Counted from the first letter of the stretch, positions 30,755-39,969 are shown. The stretch is DNA of 64,000 nucleotides from Actinomycetota bacterium (GCA_016870795.1 VGAJ01000001.1:62001-126000), one strand, 5' to 3'. The notes: generated from the letters alone by a model not told the origin. Numbers and translations: made by a program.

Positions 30755-32101
30755 TTACTCAGCTTCTGGGGTAGCAACTGAGGCAGCTGCAGCATCGGCT
30801 GCTTGAGCCTCTGACTTCTGCTTCTTATGAGCCAAGAATCTAGTTTGAGCTTCAGCGTATTGCCTCTCCCACTCCTGGCGCTGTGTTTCATATCCTGGCT
30901 GCCACTCCTGGGTTGAAGCATCAAAGCCTTCAGGATAAATAAAGTTTCCATTTTCATCATAGCGAGCTGGCATTCCATATTGAGTTGGATCAAAAGCTTC
31001 AACTGCAACATCTTGTCCCTCATTTGCTTGCTTAAGAGAAAGTGAGATGCGGCGGCGCTCTAAATCAATATCGATGATCTTTACAAACAAAGAGTCTCCA
31101 ACTTGAACTACCTGCTCTGGAATTTCAACATGGCGTTCTGCTAGCTCTGAGATGTGAACTAAACCTTCGATTCCATCAAATACCTTTATAAAGGCGCCGA
31201 ATGGAACTAATTTAGTAACCTCACCTGGCACTACCTGATTGATAGTGTGAGTGCGAGCAAATGCCTGCCATGGATCTTCTTGTGTTGCTTTGAGGGAAAG
31301 TGAAACTCTCTCACGCTCAAAATCAACTTCCAGAACTTCAACAGTAACCTCATCGCCAACAGCAACAACTTCACCTGGATGATCGATATGTTTCCAAGAG
31401 AGCTCAGAGACGTGGACAAGACCATCAACGCCGCCAAGGTCCACGAATGCACCAAAGTTAACGATTGATGAAACTACACCTTCGCGCACTTGACCCTTGA
31501 TCAACTGATTAAGGAAAGTTGTGCGAGATTCCGATTGGCTCTGCTCTAAAAATGCTCTACGGGATAGCACTACGTTGTTACGGTTCTTATCAAGTTCAAT
31601 AATGCGGGCCTCAATTTCTTTTCCAATATATGGTGAGAGATCTCTAACTCGGCGCATTTCAACAAGCGATGCTGGAAGAAAGCCTCTTAGGCCAATATCA
31701 ACAATTAAGCCACCCTTAACAACTTCAATTACTGTACCTGTGACAACTTCGTCGCGCTCTTTCTTGCCTTCAATATCGCTCCAGGCTTTTTCATACTGTG
31801 CGCGCTTCTTAGAAAGTATTAAGCGACCTTCTTTATCTTCCTTCTGCAGAACTAGGGCTTCAACGCGATCTCCAACTTTTACCAATTCACTTGGATCAAG
31901 GTCATGGCGGATCGAGAGCTCTCTAGCTGGAATTACTCCTTCAGTTTTGTAGCCAATATCAAGTAGGACTTCGTCGCGATCTACCTGGACTATTACGCCA
32001 GAAACTAGATCTCCATCATTAAAATTCTTTATCGTGCCTTCGATTGCGGCGAGAAAATCTTCTGCATTTCCAACATCGTTTACTGTTATTTGAGTTGACA
32101 A
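30755..32101 (-). CDS. rpsA: 30S ribosomal protein S1
   Basis: Binds mRNA on the 30S subunit and helps initiation on structured messages. The 448-residue protein has four S1 OB-fold repeats (starting roughly at 35, 120, 205 and 290, e.g. GVVSSIVNFGAFVDLGGVDGLVHVSELSW) and an acidic, Ala/Glu-rich tail. The four-repeat form is the one usual in actinobacteria. The start codon is TTG at 32101 with GGAG four bases upstream. It has its own promoter, leader and terminator, unlike its neighbours. Confidence 0.97.
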   Translation of the reverse strand: MSTQITVNDVGNAEDFLAAIEGTIKNFNDGDLVSGVIVQVDRDEVLLDIGYKTEGVIPARELSIRHDLDPSELVKVGDRVEALVLQKEDKEGRLILSKKRAQYEKAWSDIEGKKERDEVVTGTVIEVVKGGLIVDIGLRGFLPASLVEMRRVRDLSPYIGKEIEARIIELDKNRNNVVLSRRAFLEQSQSESRTTFLNQLIKGQVREGVVSSIVNFGAFVDLGGVDGLVHVSELSWKHIDHPGEVVAVGDEVTVEVLEVDFERERVSLSLKATQEDPWQAFARTHTINQVVPGEVTKLVPFGAFIKVFDGIEGLVHISELAERHVEIPEQVVQVGDSLFVKIIDIDLERRRISLSLKQANEGQDVAVEAFDPTQYGMPARYDENGNFIYPEGFDASTQEWQPGYETQRQEWERQYAEAQTRFLAHKKQKSEAQAADAAAASVATPEAE

Positions 32102-32122
32102 GGTACTCCGTGGGGAATTTTT

Positions 32123-32175
32123 CTAGTAGGGCACGCACAAAGTCCGACTCCATCTACTTGTAGATTTTCTACTAG
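32123..32175 (-). promoter_or_regulatory. Structured 5' leader of rpsA
   Basis: In the transcript CTAGTAG (32175-32169) and CTACTAG (32129-32123) can close a long helix. Inside it lie two competing hairpins: GTAGAAAATCTAC (32172-32160) and ATCTACAAGTAGAT (32165-32152). They share an arm, so only one can form at a time, and the first would also break the outer helix. This is the kind of layout seen in autoregulated ribosomal-protein leaders; S1 as ligand is inference. Confidence 0.45.
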
Positions 32176-32233
32176 CAAAGGGGCGCTTCCTACTACGTCC
32201 GAGGATGCACAGGAACCTTAAGCGAGGGGCGTA

Positions 32234-32263
32234 AATCTACTTTCTAATGCGCTTATCGGTCAA
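32234..32263 (-). promoter_or_regulatory. Promoter of rpsA
   Basis: TTGACC (32258-32263) and TAGATT (32234-32239) on the minus strand with an 18-bp spacer. The predicted transcript start near 32227 gives a leader of about 125 nt. The -35 hexamer is identical to that of the infC operon. Confidence 0.65.
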
Positions 32264-32270
32264 TTTGAGG

Positions 32271-34826
32271 CTAATGGGCTGCTAAATCCCAACTCTTTCC
32301 AAAGCCGATATTGACATCAAGCGGAGCCTTTAGCTCAAAAGCACTTCCCATCTGCTTTCTTACCAATTCTTCCATGACCTCATGCTCACCCTTGGCGATT
32401 TCAAAGATCAATTCATCATGGACTTGAAGTAATAGCCTTGATGATAAATTCTTACTCTTCATAGCTTTCTCAACATTTAGCATGGCAACTTTAATTATGT
32501 CTGCAGCAGATCCTTGGATTGGGGCATTAAGAGCCATCCGCTCTGCCATTTCACGTCTGCCACGATTTTCATGGTTTAGATCAGGTAGATAGCGCCTTCT
32601 GCCCAGAATCGTTTCGGTATAGCCTTTTTCTCTAGCCACTTTTACAACTTCTTTCAAATAATCTTGAATGCCTCCAAATCGTTCAAAATACTTGCTCATC
32701 AAAATACTTGCATCAGTTGGCGAAATATCTAATTGCTGGGCAAGTCCATAGGAGGAAAGACCGTAGGCAAGTCCATAGGACATGGCCTTAATCTGCCTTC
32801 TCATATCTGCATCAACTTTTGATACTGGAACATCAAATACTTGTGCGCCAACTGTTGAATGCAAGTCCTCCCCGGTTCTAAATGCTTCAAGTAGTCCCTT
32901 GTCATCAGATAAGTGGGCCATAATGCGCATCTCAATCTGGCTGTAATCAGCAGTTAATAGTTCAACAAATGGATCTTGGGCGATAAAGCAGTTTCTAATT
33001 CTTCTCCCCTCATCACTTCTAATCGGAATATTTTGCAGGTTCGGCTCTGTTGATGAAAGTCGCCCTGTTGCAGTTGTCGTCTGCTGAAACGTGGTGTGAA
33101 TTCTGCTATCAGCTTTAGTTGAATTAAGTAGTCCATCAACAGTTGTTCTCAGCTTTCCAACTTCGCGAATTCGCAGAAGCGAAGCCAAAACTGGATGCTT
33201 AGTTGTTGAATAAAGCCACTCTAAAGATTCAGCATCGGTACTAAAGCCAGTTTTGATCCGCTTTGTTTTCGGAAGCTTTAACTCTTCAAATAAAACCACC
33301 TGCAATTGCTTCGGGGAGGCAGCGTTAAATTCGTGTCCAACCGACTTGTATGCAAGGGATGTCGCCTTTGCCTCTTCTTTCTCAAAGAAGCTCAATAAAG
33401 ACTTCATCTCTGCTTTATCAATTGCGATGCCAGTTGCCTCCATTTCGGCCAACACATGCATCGTGGGCATCTCTATCTGGTTATATAAATCAAGGCAACT
33501 CATTGCTTCTAGTTCTTTTGAAAGCGTTGCCCAGAGTTCACCTAGGTGGGAAGTGATACTTGGATTCCAATCTGTGGAGAAGAGGTCTGTAGGTGTGTTT
33601 TCGCTTTCAACACCGAGGTACTTCTGCAGAAGGTCAGCTAGTGCAATATCTCTCGAACCAGCATTGAGTAAATAGGCAGCAACTTCAGTATCAACAGCTG
33701 CCGATCTCAAAAGCTTAGAGGAGATAGCTTTCTTTGCGCCATGAAAGATAAATCCTTTAAAGCTAGCTATCGAATCTGACACCTCACTAAGCGGTGCAAC
33801 CAAGACCACCTCTGGCTCAATCGAAATTGCTGCTTGGTTCTCTGAAAGTAGTAGGCCGACAAGGCCCGTGCTAGAGCTAAGTGCTTTTTCAAATTCATTT
33901 TTCTTTACATCGCGAACGCTCGTTTTTTTTGCAACAACTTGATTTACCTGCCCTCCTTTAGCAAAGGGAGCAACCCTTGCTTTGAGAGCTTTAATTTCAA
34001 GTTTTTCAAATAATTGATTCACTTTTGATATTTCAACACCGCTCCATGCAAGATCTGTTAAGTCGGGCGATAGCGGTAAGTCACTTCTTAGTTGAGTCAA
34101 TTCACGATTGGTTATTACTGCAGGAAGAGCGCTCCGCAGCGCCTCCCCTGCTTTGCCTGGAACGGTATCTACCTTGGCAATCAACTCTGAAAGGGAGCCA
34201 AATTCGTGAATCCATTTAGTTGCTGTCTTCTCTCCAACTCCAGGTATTGATGGCAAGTTATCACTTGGATCACCGCGGAGGGCAGCAAAGTCAGGATATT
34301 GCTTTGGCGTTAGCCCATATCTTTCGAAAACTGCACTGGGCGTCATTCTGGAAAGTTCGGTCACGCCTTTCTTTGGATAGAGGACAGTTACTTGATCACT
34401 TACTAATTGAAATGAATCACGATCTCCAGAGCAGATATATATCTCTGCCTCATCGCTAAAGTGCTTTACAAAAGTTGCGATTACATCATCGGCTTCAAAG
34501 CCCTCAAGTTCAAAGTGTGGAATGGCAAAGGCATCTAAGAGCTCATTGATGTAGGAAACCTGAGAGCGAAACTCCTCAGGAGTGGCGGCTCTATTTGCTT
34601 TATATTCCGGAAACTTTTCTGATCTAAAGGTCTTGCGAGATACATCAAAGGCGGTTGCAATATGAGTTGGTTTCTCATCTCTGATTAAGTTAATCAGCAT
34701 GGAGGCAAAACCATAGATTGCATTTGTGGGCTGACCGCTCGAGGTTGAAAAGTTCTCAACTGGCAGGGCATAGAAAGCTCTAAAGGCCATTGAATGGCCA
34801 TCAAGTATGAGCAACTTCTTCTTCAT
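32271..34826 (-). CDS. polA: DNA polymerase I
   Basis: Repair and Okazaki-fragment polymerase. The N-terminal 5'-nuclease domain (LILDGHSMAFRAFYALP, GFEADDVIATF, GDRDSFQLV, GVGEKTATKWI) and polymerase motifs A (DYSQIEMRIMAHL), B (RRQIKAMSYGLAYGLSSYG) and C (QVHDELIFE) are intact. The middle 3'-5' exonuclease-like domain lacks the acidic DxE metal ligands, so proofreading is probably absent, as in other actinobacterial PolA. The track start at 34865 overlaps the divergent thioesterase. ATG 34826 (MKKKLLILDGHS) matches the family, gives 851 residues, and has TAAGAT 8 nt upstream. Confidence 0.97.
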   Translation of the reverse strand: MKKKLLILDGHSMAFRAFYALPVENFSTSSGQPTNAIYGFASMLINLIRDEKPTHIATAFDVSRKTFRSEKFPEYKANRAATPEEFRSQVSYINELLDAFAIPHFELEGFEADDVIATFVKHFSDEAEIYICSGDRDSFQLVSDQVTVLYPKKGVTELSRMTPSAVFERYGLTPKQYPDFAALRGDPSDNLPSIPGVGEKTATKWIHEFGSLSELIAKVDTVPGKAGEALRSALPAVITNRELTQLRSDLPLSPDLTDLAWSGVEISKVNQLFEKLEIKALKARVAPFAKGGQVNQVVAKKTSVRDVKKNEFEKALSSSTGLVGLLLSENQAAISIEPEVVLVAPLSEVSDSIASFKGFIFHGAKKAISSKLLRSAAVDTEVAAYLLNAGSRDIALADLLQKYLGVESENTPTDLFSTDWNPSITSHLGELWATLSKELEAMSCLDLYNQIEMPTMHVLAEMEATGIAIDKAEMKSLLSFFEKEEAKATSLAYKSVGHEFNAASPKQLQVVLFEELKLPKTKRIKTGFSTDAESLEWLYSTTKHPVLASLLRIREVGKLRTTVDGLLNSTKADSRIHTTFQQTTTATGRLSSTEPNLQNIPIRSDEGRRIRNCFIAQDPFVELLTADYSQIEMRIMAHLSDDKGLLEAFRTGEDLHSTVGAQVFDVPVSKVDADMRRQIKAMSYGLAYGLSSYGLAQQLDISPTDASILMSKYFERFGGIQDYLKEVVKVAREKGYTETILGRRRYLPDLNHENRGRREMAERMALNAPIQGSAADIIKVAMLNVEKAMKSKNLSSRLLLQVHDELIFEIAKGEHEVMEELVRKQMGSAFELKAPLDVNIGFGKSWDLAAH

Positions 34827-34834
34827 CGCGCTTA

Positions 34835-34858
34835 ATCTTAGGCATTGCCACATACAAT
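34835..34858. promoter_or_regulatory. Divergent -10 elements of polA and the thioesterase gene
   Basis: TAAGAT on the minus strand (34835-34840) ends 8 nt before the polA ATG, and TACAAT on the plus strand (34853-34858) ends 7 nt before the thioesterase ATG. Only 39 bp separate the two start codons, so the promoters must overlap and both messages would be leaderless or nearly so. Confidence 0.5.
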
Positions 34859-34865
34859 TGCCCAC

Positions 34866-35270
34866 ATGACAGACTTCAATGAGATATTAAATGATCGTGG
34901 CCGCGGGACCCTTGATAAGAAGATGGGAATTGAAATCACTGAAGCTAGCCCGCAGCGCCTAGTTGGCAGAATGCCGGTTGAAGGAAATACGCAACCTTTT
35001 GGCCTTCTTCATGGCGGAGCAAATGTTGTTCTAGCTGAAAGTTTAGGCTCGGTTGGAACCCATCTACATGCAGGACCCTCTCGAAGAATTGTTGGAATTG
35101 AGATAAGTGCAAGCCACCACAAGAGCGCAACAGAGGGTTATGTAACAGCAGTTGCAACAGCGGTAACCCTTGGAAAAACTCTCTGCACCTATAATGTTGA
35201 GATTACAAACGATAAGGGTGAGAAGACCTGCACTGCAAGAATTACCTGCCTTATCCTTGCTCAGCGCTAG
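34866..35270 (+). CDS. PaaI-like hotdog-fold thioesterase
   Basis: A hotdog-fold acyl-CoA thioesterase of the PaaI/MenI (DHNA-CoA hydrolase) type. Key features are MGIEITEASPQRLVGRMPVEG, the catalytic-loop motif QPFGLLHGGANVVLAESLGS (the HGG motif followed by the likely catalytic Glu), and VGIEISASHHKSATEGYV. The track ORF begins at 34845; I prefer ATG 34866 (MTDFNEILN, 134 residues) because it fits family length and TACAAT lies 7 nt upstream. Divergent from polA, it ends flush against livF with zero spacing. The natural acyl-CoA substrate cannot be told from sequence. Confidence 0.85.
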   Translation: MTDFNEILNDRGRGTLDKKMGIEITEASPQRLVGRMPVEGNTQPFGLLHGGANVVLAESLGSVGTHLHAGPSRRIVGIEISASHHKSATEGYVTAVATAVTLGKTLCTYNVEITNDKGEKTCTARITCLILAQR

Positions 35271-35999
35271 TTAATCTAGTTCGTGCGCTCCAGTTCCAAG
35301 ATAAGCAGATTTAACATGAGGGTCGTTTAACAGATCCTTACCCTTTGCTTCCTTGGTGATATTTCCAACTTCTAATACATATGCTCGGTCTGAGCGCTGT
35401 AGCGCTTGCTGAGCATTTTGCTCTACTAGAAGAATTGTCACTCCAATTTTGTTAATCTGGGTAATGATTCGGAAAATATTGGCAATCATCTGTGGGGCAA
35501 GTCCCATTGAAGGCTCATCAAGAAGGAGCACTTTTGGCTTGGCCATGAGTGCTCGCCCAATCGCAAGCATCTGTTGCTCGCCGCCTGAGAGAGTTCCTCC
35601 TGCTTGAGTGGCACGCTCTTTTAACCGTGGAAATAACTCATAAACTGTTGCAAGATCCTCTGCAACCTCAGACTTCTTCATCTTAAGGTGGTATTTACCA
35701 AGCTCTAGATTTTCAAGAACGGTCATTCCAGGAAATATTCCACGACCCTCTGGAGCTTGAGAAATGCCAAGTGAAACTCTTTGGTGGGCCTTATATTTCA
35801 AAATGTCTTCCCCATCGTAGGTGATTGTGCCTGACGTCGGATTTAGAAGCCCTGAAATGGTCTTAAGGAGTGTAGTTTTTCCAGCGCCGTTGGCTCCAAT
35901 GAGGGAGACAATTTCACCTTGGTTTACAACAAGTGAAATGCCTTTTACTGCTTCGATTTTTCCATAGGCAACACGAAGATCTTTAATTTCAAGACGCAT
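35271..35999 (-). CDS. livF: Branched-chain amino-acid ABC transporter ATPase LivF
   Basis: One of two ATPases of a HAAT-family importer. The 242-residue protein has Walker A GANGAGKTT (about 36-44), signature LSGGEQQMLAIGRALM and Walker B VLLLDEPSMGLAP; the APEGRGIF motif is typical of LivF. It overlaps livG by 11 bases and is last in livK-H-M-G-F. The convergent thioesterase ends at the adjacent base, leaving no room for a terminator. Confidence 0.95.
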   Translation of the reverse strand: MRLEIKDLRVAYGKIEAVKGISLVVNQGEIVSLIGANGAGKTTLLKTISGLLNPTSGTITYDGEDILKYKAHQRVSLGISQAPEGRGIFPGMTVLENLELGKYHLKMKKSEVAEDLATVYELFPRLKERATQAGGTLSGGEQQMLAIGRALMAKPKVLLLDEPSMGLAPQMIANIFRIITQINKIGVTILLVEQNAQQALQRSDRAYVLEVGNITKEAKGKDLLNDPHVKSAYLGTGAHELD

Positions 36000-36765
36000 C
36001 TTCAGGTACTCCTAAATAAGCCTCAATTACTCTTGGATCATCTTGAACCTTGCGTGGTGAATCATCAGCAATTTTCTGTCCAAAATCTAGAACTACCACT
36101 CGATCTGAAACCTTCATAACTAGAGACATGTCATGCTCAATGAGAAGTACTGTGTATCCAGCATCACGAATCTTTCTAATTGTTGCCGCCAACTCAACTT
36201 TCTCTGCAGGGTTAAATCCAGCCGCTGGCTCATCAAGGAGAAGCAACTTTGGCTCTGCTCCCATTGCTCTTGCAATCTCAAGTCTTCTCTGCACGCCATA
36301 GGGAAGATTCTTTGCCAGGCGATCTGAATATTCGCCAATGCCGATGAAATCTAATAGCTCCTGCGCTCTTGCCTTGTCGCGCTTCTCTTCGCGACGTGAA
36401 ATTGGAAACCCGAATAACCCTGAAACTAAACCAGATTTCTTATGAGTATCAGCAGCTGTCATAACATTCTCAAGGGCAGTCATATCTCCCCAGAGTCGAA
36501 TGTTCTGGAAAGTTCTAGCTACTCCTCTCTTTGTTATCTTATAGCGCTTAACACCAGCTAGAGATTGTCCATCAAAAATAATCTCACCTGATGTTATTTG
36601 ATATACGCCGGTGATTACATTAAATACCGTTGTCTTGCCCGCGCCATTTGGCCCAATCAGGCCCAAAATTTCTTTCTCTTTAACATCAAAGGTCACATCA
36701 CTAAGGGCAGTAACGCCACCGAATTTCATGGTGACATTCTTTAGCTCTATTAAGGATTTGCTCAT
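35989..36765 (-). CDS. livG: Branched-chain amino-acid ABC transporter ATPase LivG
   Basis: Second ATPase of the importer. The 258-residue protein has Walker [13 protein letters not shown] (about 36-47) and the LivG blocks [12 protein letters not shown] and [16 protein letters not shown] (in place of a standard signature), Walker [14 protein letters not shown] and [11 protein letters not shown]. It overlaps both livM (four bases) and livF, so the ATPases and permease are translated together. Urea (UrtD) and other HAAT relatives share these features; substrate cannot be fixed from the ATPase. Confidence 0.95.
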   Translation of the reverse strand: MSKSLIELKNVTMKFGGVTALSDVTFDVKEKEILGLIGPNGAGKTTVFNVITGVYQITSGEIIFDGQSLAGVKRYKITKRGVARTFQNIRLWGDMTALENVMTAADTHKKSGLVSGLFGFPISRREEKRDKARAQELLDFIGIGEYSDRLAKNLPYGVQRRLEIARAMGAEPKLLLLDEPAAGFNPAEKVELAATIRKIRDAGYTVLLIEHDMSLVMKVSDRVVVLDFGQKIADDSPRKVQDDPRVIEAYLGVPEDAS

Positions 36766-37784
36766 GAGGCATCCTTTTTAACAATTGCTTTTTCGCGTTT
36801 CTTTCTAGGAAGAATTCCATCCGGGCGTAGATTCATCATGATTACCAAAACTAAGCCAAAAACAAGAAGGCGTGCCTCTGATAAGAAACGAATACGGTCA
36901 GGCAGATAACCAAGAATAACTGCGCCAAGAATGACTCCCCAGATATTTCCCATGCCACCAAAGACTACGCAGGCGAGGATTAATATCGAGATTTGAAGGG
37001 TGAAGTTATCTGGAGCAATAAACAAAGTCTTTGAGGCATAGAGAACGCCAGCAGCTCCCCCAACAGATGCGCCAAGGACGAATGCCCAAACTTTATATTT
37101 GAATGTTGGAACGCCAAGTAACTCTGCTGCATCCTCATCTTGACGAATCGATTCCCAGGCACGGCCAGCGCGGCGCGCAGATAGTCGTCTTACCATCCAG
37201 ATGGCAAGCAAAATAAGAATCAATAGAGTCCAGTAATAAATGCGGTGACTATCAAAGGCGTATTCAATACCAAAAAATCCAGGTGGGGTTGGAATTCCTA
37301 GGATTCCCTCTGATCTTCCTAATGCTCCAAGGTTTAGCGCCACAATTCTAACAATTTCACCAAAGCCCAAAGTGATAATTGCTAGGTAATCGCCACGAAG
37401 CTTTAGAGCTGGGACACCGAGAATAATTCCAGAGAACATAGCCATAGCAATTCCAATTGGCAGAATCTCCCAGGTATTTAGACCAGTCTTAGTTCCAAGT
37501 AATCCCATTGTGTAGGCACCAATTGCGAAAAATGCCACATAACCAAGATCTAAAAGACCACTTTTTCCGATAACGATATTTAAGCCAATAGCCATTAGAA
37601 CAAACATGGCAATTGGATAAACCAGAACTGATTCGTAATCCGCTATGGGAGTATTAAGAAAAGTTCCGCCCATAAATGGCAATGCCGCAACAATGGCAAT
37701 GGCGCCTACAGCTATAACTATGCGACCAACGCGTCCCTGGTTCTCCCAGATCTCTGCTCCCTTATCGCGAAGATTAAACATCAT
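36762..37784 (-). CDS. livM: Branched-chain amino-acid ABC transporter permease LivM
   Basis: Membrane subunit with about nine to ten hydrophobic segments in 340 residues. It contains [25 protein letters not shown] and the cytoplasmic coupling block [20 protein letters not shown], diagnostic of LivM/UrtC. It overlaps livH and livG by four bases each. The C-terminal extension ends in a basic stretch ([15 protein letters not shown]). Confidence 0.95.
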   Translation of the reverse strand: MMFNLRDKGAEIWENQGRVGRIVIAVGAIAIVAALPFMGGTFLNTPIADYESVLVYPIAMFVLMAIGLNIVIGKSGLLDLGYVAFFAIGAYTMGLLGTKTGLNTWEILPIGIAMAMFSGIILGVPALKLRGDYLAIITLGFGEIVRIVALNLGALGRSEGILGIPTPPGFFGIEYAFDSHRIYYWTLLILILLAIWMVRRLSARRAGRAWESIRQDEDAAELLGVPTFKYKVWAFVLGASVGGAAGVLYASKTLFIAPDNFTLQISILILACVVFGGMGNIWGVILGAVILGYLPDRIRFLSEARLLVFGLVLVIMMNLRPDGILPRKKREKAIVKKDAS

Positions 37785-38731
37785 GCCCTCGTCTGGGTTA
37801 GCGCTTCACCGAATAACCCGTTCGGTTTGGTATATAGAACTAAAACAAGAACTATAAATACTGTTACAGCCTTCCATTGCGTTCCAAGGAAGAATGAGGC
37901 ATAGGTCTCAAGCAGACCTAGCGCAAGGCCACCATAGAAAGCGCCTTTAATATTTCCAATTCCGCCCAAAATAGCAGCAGTAAATGCTGCAATTCCCAAT
38001 TCAAATCCAATAAATGCCGAGGTATTTTCATACTTTAAGGTATAGAAAAATCCTGCTGCTCCTGTCATTAAGCCACCAACTAAAAATGTTGCAGAGATAA
38101 CTCCATCGATATTTATGCCCATCAAGCGAGCTGCATTTGGATTCATTGATACAGCGCGGATGGCTTTACCCATTCGAGTTTTATTGACGAAAGTTATGAG
38201 AATTGCAAAGAGAACTAGAGCTGAGATTACGATTATGGTGTTATCTATTCGAATACCAGCATCAAAGAATTGACCAAGAAACTTCTTTTCCATGGCTCGA
38301 GGGCTTGCCACTGGCCTGGAATCAGTAAGGATTCGAACAGACTCTGAAAGCACCATTGAAACGCCGATTGCTGAAATCAAAGGAGCAAGAACTCCAGAGT
38401 TCATCCTTCGCAATCTGCGATAAGCCACCATCTCAACTAACATGGAGAGTATTCCTGAAACTAACATCGCAAAAATTAGCGCCGTTCCAAGAATTAACCA
38501 TAAGCGAAAGCCAGTTGCATACTCTGAAACTTGCGTAAACTTAAATAAATCTCTAATTATGATAATCGTGGCAAATGTGCCCACCATAAATATCTCTGAA
38601 TTTGCAAAATTGATCATGCGAAGGACGCCGTAAACCATTGTGTAGCCCAAGGCTATGAGGATGTAAATAAAGCCAAGGCTTAAGCCGCCAAAAGTTAGCG
38701 ACCAGAACTGATCTAGAAAGTTTCCTATCAA
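37781..38731 (-). CDS. livH: Branched-chain amino-acid ABC transporter permease LivH
   Basis: The other membrane subunit: 316 residues and about eight hydrophobic segments. GLSLGFIYILIALGYTMVYGVLRMINFANSE is the characteristic LivH opening, and MGKAIRAVSMNPNAARLMGINID is the ATPase-coupling loop. It follows livK after a 90-bp spacer that holds a strong hairpin, and overlaps livM by four bases. Confidence 0.95.
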   Translation of the reverse strand: MIGNFLDQFWSLTFGGLSLGFIYILIALGYTMVYGVLRMINFANSEIFMVGTFATIIIIRDLFKFTQVSEYATGFRLWLILGTALIFAMLVSGILSMLVEMVAYRRLRRMNSGVLAPLISAIGVSMVLSESVRILTDSRPVASPRAMEKKFLGQFFDAGIRIDNTIIVISALVLFAILITFVNKTRMGKAIRAVSMNPNAARLMGINIDGVISATFLVGGLMTGAAGFFYTLKYENTSAFIGFELGIAAFTAAILGGIGNIKGAFYGGLALGLLETYASFFLGTQWKAVTVFIVLVLVLYTKPNGLFGEALTQTRA

Positions 38732-38766
38732 GGCGCCTGATTCCTATCTAAAACTTTGAATTAAAG

Positions 38767-38802
38767 TTTCGGCAGGCCCTCTATTAGGAGAGCCTGCCGA
38801 AA
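38767..38802 (-). terminator. Strong hairpin between livK and livH (partial terminator or mRNA stabiliser)
   Basis: In the transcript UUUCGGCAGGC pairs with GCCUGCCGAAA over 11 bp, extended by UCUC/GAGG around a CUAAUA loop. The following CUUUAAUUC is only weakly U-rich. A second dyad, AAACTTTAATTCAAAGTTT (38769-38751), overlaps its 3' side. It probably raises binding-protein expression relative to the permeases, either by partial termination or by blocking 3' exonucleases; this is inference. Confidence 0.6.
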
Positions 38803-38820
38803 ACTATTTTCCTACTTTTT

Positions 38821-39969
38821 TTACTTTACTGGACCGTCGAACTTGATGACGCCGCCCTTAACTACGAAGCCATTCAACGCGCCACCAGCGACATCGCCAT
38901 AAGCATCAAACTTAATGGTGGTGCCGGTTAGTGACTTGCCGCTGTATGACTTAACGAACTTAAGCATTGCAGCGCGAGTGGAAACACCCTTCGCGATACC
39001 GGCTAGGAAGACGTTTGTAGCATCGATGGACTCAGCAGCGTAAACGCCTGAGGCCTTACCCATCTTCTTGACGAAATCTGCTTCAAGCTTTGCATCGATT
39101 TCAGCAAGTGGGACTGTTCCTGCAGTTAGACGAACACCCTCGAGAACTGATGCTGGAGCAAGAGTTACGAAAGTTGGGCTTAGTACGCCGTCGCCGCCTG
39201 CAAGAATTCCGGTGTATCCGCTATCACGTAGCTGCTTAAAGAATGGTGCAGCCTGTGGGAAGTAACCGGTGTAAATAACAACGTTTGCAGCTGCAGTCTT
39301 GATCTTAGAGATCGTTGCAGACCAGTCAGTTGTCTTGTCAGAAACGCTATCAAATCCAGCTGATTGACCAGCAGGAATTGAAGGCTTCATGTAATCAACT
39401 AGACCAACGCCGTAAGCTGATTGATCATCAACTACGAATACCTTAGGTGATGAGACACCCTTGGTTGCTAGTTTAAATAGTGCTGGACCCTGAACCTTGT
39501 CGGTTGGTGGGATGCGGTGGAACACTGGGAATCCAATGTTTCCTGCAGCTGGGTCAGTGATTGACACGCGAGTTGCAGATGGTGAAATCATTGGCAGGTT
39601 ACGTTGCTTGTAGTAAGGAAGTGCGGCAATTGTTGCACCTGAGTAAGCAGCGCCAACAAGACCAATGATCTTCTTGTTTGATGCGATTCCTGGAGCAACC
39701 TTTGCAGATTGTGCTGGATCGCCCTGGTCATCTGCCTGAACAACCTTAACTACATACTTACCTTTATTCTTTGCGTTAAAGAGTTTGATGGCATAAAGCA
39801 TGCCAGCCAATTCATCCTGACCAACTGATGCTTCTTCACCAGTTAGAGGACCCTGAAACGCGAGGGTGATTGTCTTAGCTGCTGCATTTGACGCTGGTGC
39901 AACTGCAACCAGTGACGCAGCTGCTAGTGCGGCCGCTGCAGCAACCGAAATTAATCCACGCTTTTTCAT
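38821..39969 (-). CDS. livK: Branched-chain amino-acid ABC transporter substrate-binding protein
   Basis: Secreted solute-binding protein, 382 residues. It has a Sec signal peptide (MKKRGLISVAAAAALAAASL..., cleavage near ASNAAAK; no lipobox Cys) and then the periplasmic-binding-protein type 1 fold, with TLAFQGPLTGEEASVGQDEL and VGAAYSGATIAALPYY forming the ligand region. GAAAGG lies about 8 nt before the ATG. It is first in the operon and separated from livH by the hairpin. Leucine/isoleucine/valine is the default ligand; other amino acids or amides are possible. Lack of a lipid anchor is unusual for a Gram-positive binding protein. Confidence 0.92.
   Translation of the reverse strand: MKKRGLISVAAAAALAAASLVAVAPASNAAAKTITLAFQGPLTGEEASVGQDELAGMLYAIKLFNAKNKGKYVVKVVQADDQGDPAQSAKVAPGIASNKKIIGLVGAAYSGATIAALPYYKQRNLPMISPSATRVSITDPAAGNIGFPVFHRIPPTDKVQGPALFKLATKGVSSPKVFVVDDQSAYGVGLVDYMKPSIPAGQSAGFDSVSDKTTDWSATISKIKTAAANVVIYTGYFPQAAPFFKQLRDSGYTGILAGGDGVLSPTFVTLAPASVLEGVRLTAGTVPLAEIDAKLEADFVKKMGKASGVYAAESIDATNVFLAGIAKGVSTRAAMLKFVKSYSGKSLTGTTIKFDAYGDVAGGALNGFVVKGGVIKFDGPVK

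Noticed and set aside
30739-31023. 94-residue minus-strand ORF in the rpsA 3' region
   Set aside because: Different frame of the rpsA coding sequence, low-complexity Leu/Gln/Lys translation, contained in the S1 gene.
38767-38830. livK-livH hairpin as a plus-strand terminator (T-rich sequence follows on the plus strand)
   Set aside because: No plus-strand gene lies within several kb to the left that would be terminated there; all neighbours are on the minus strand.
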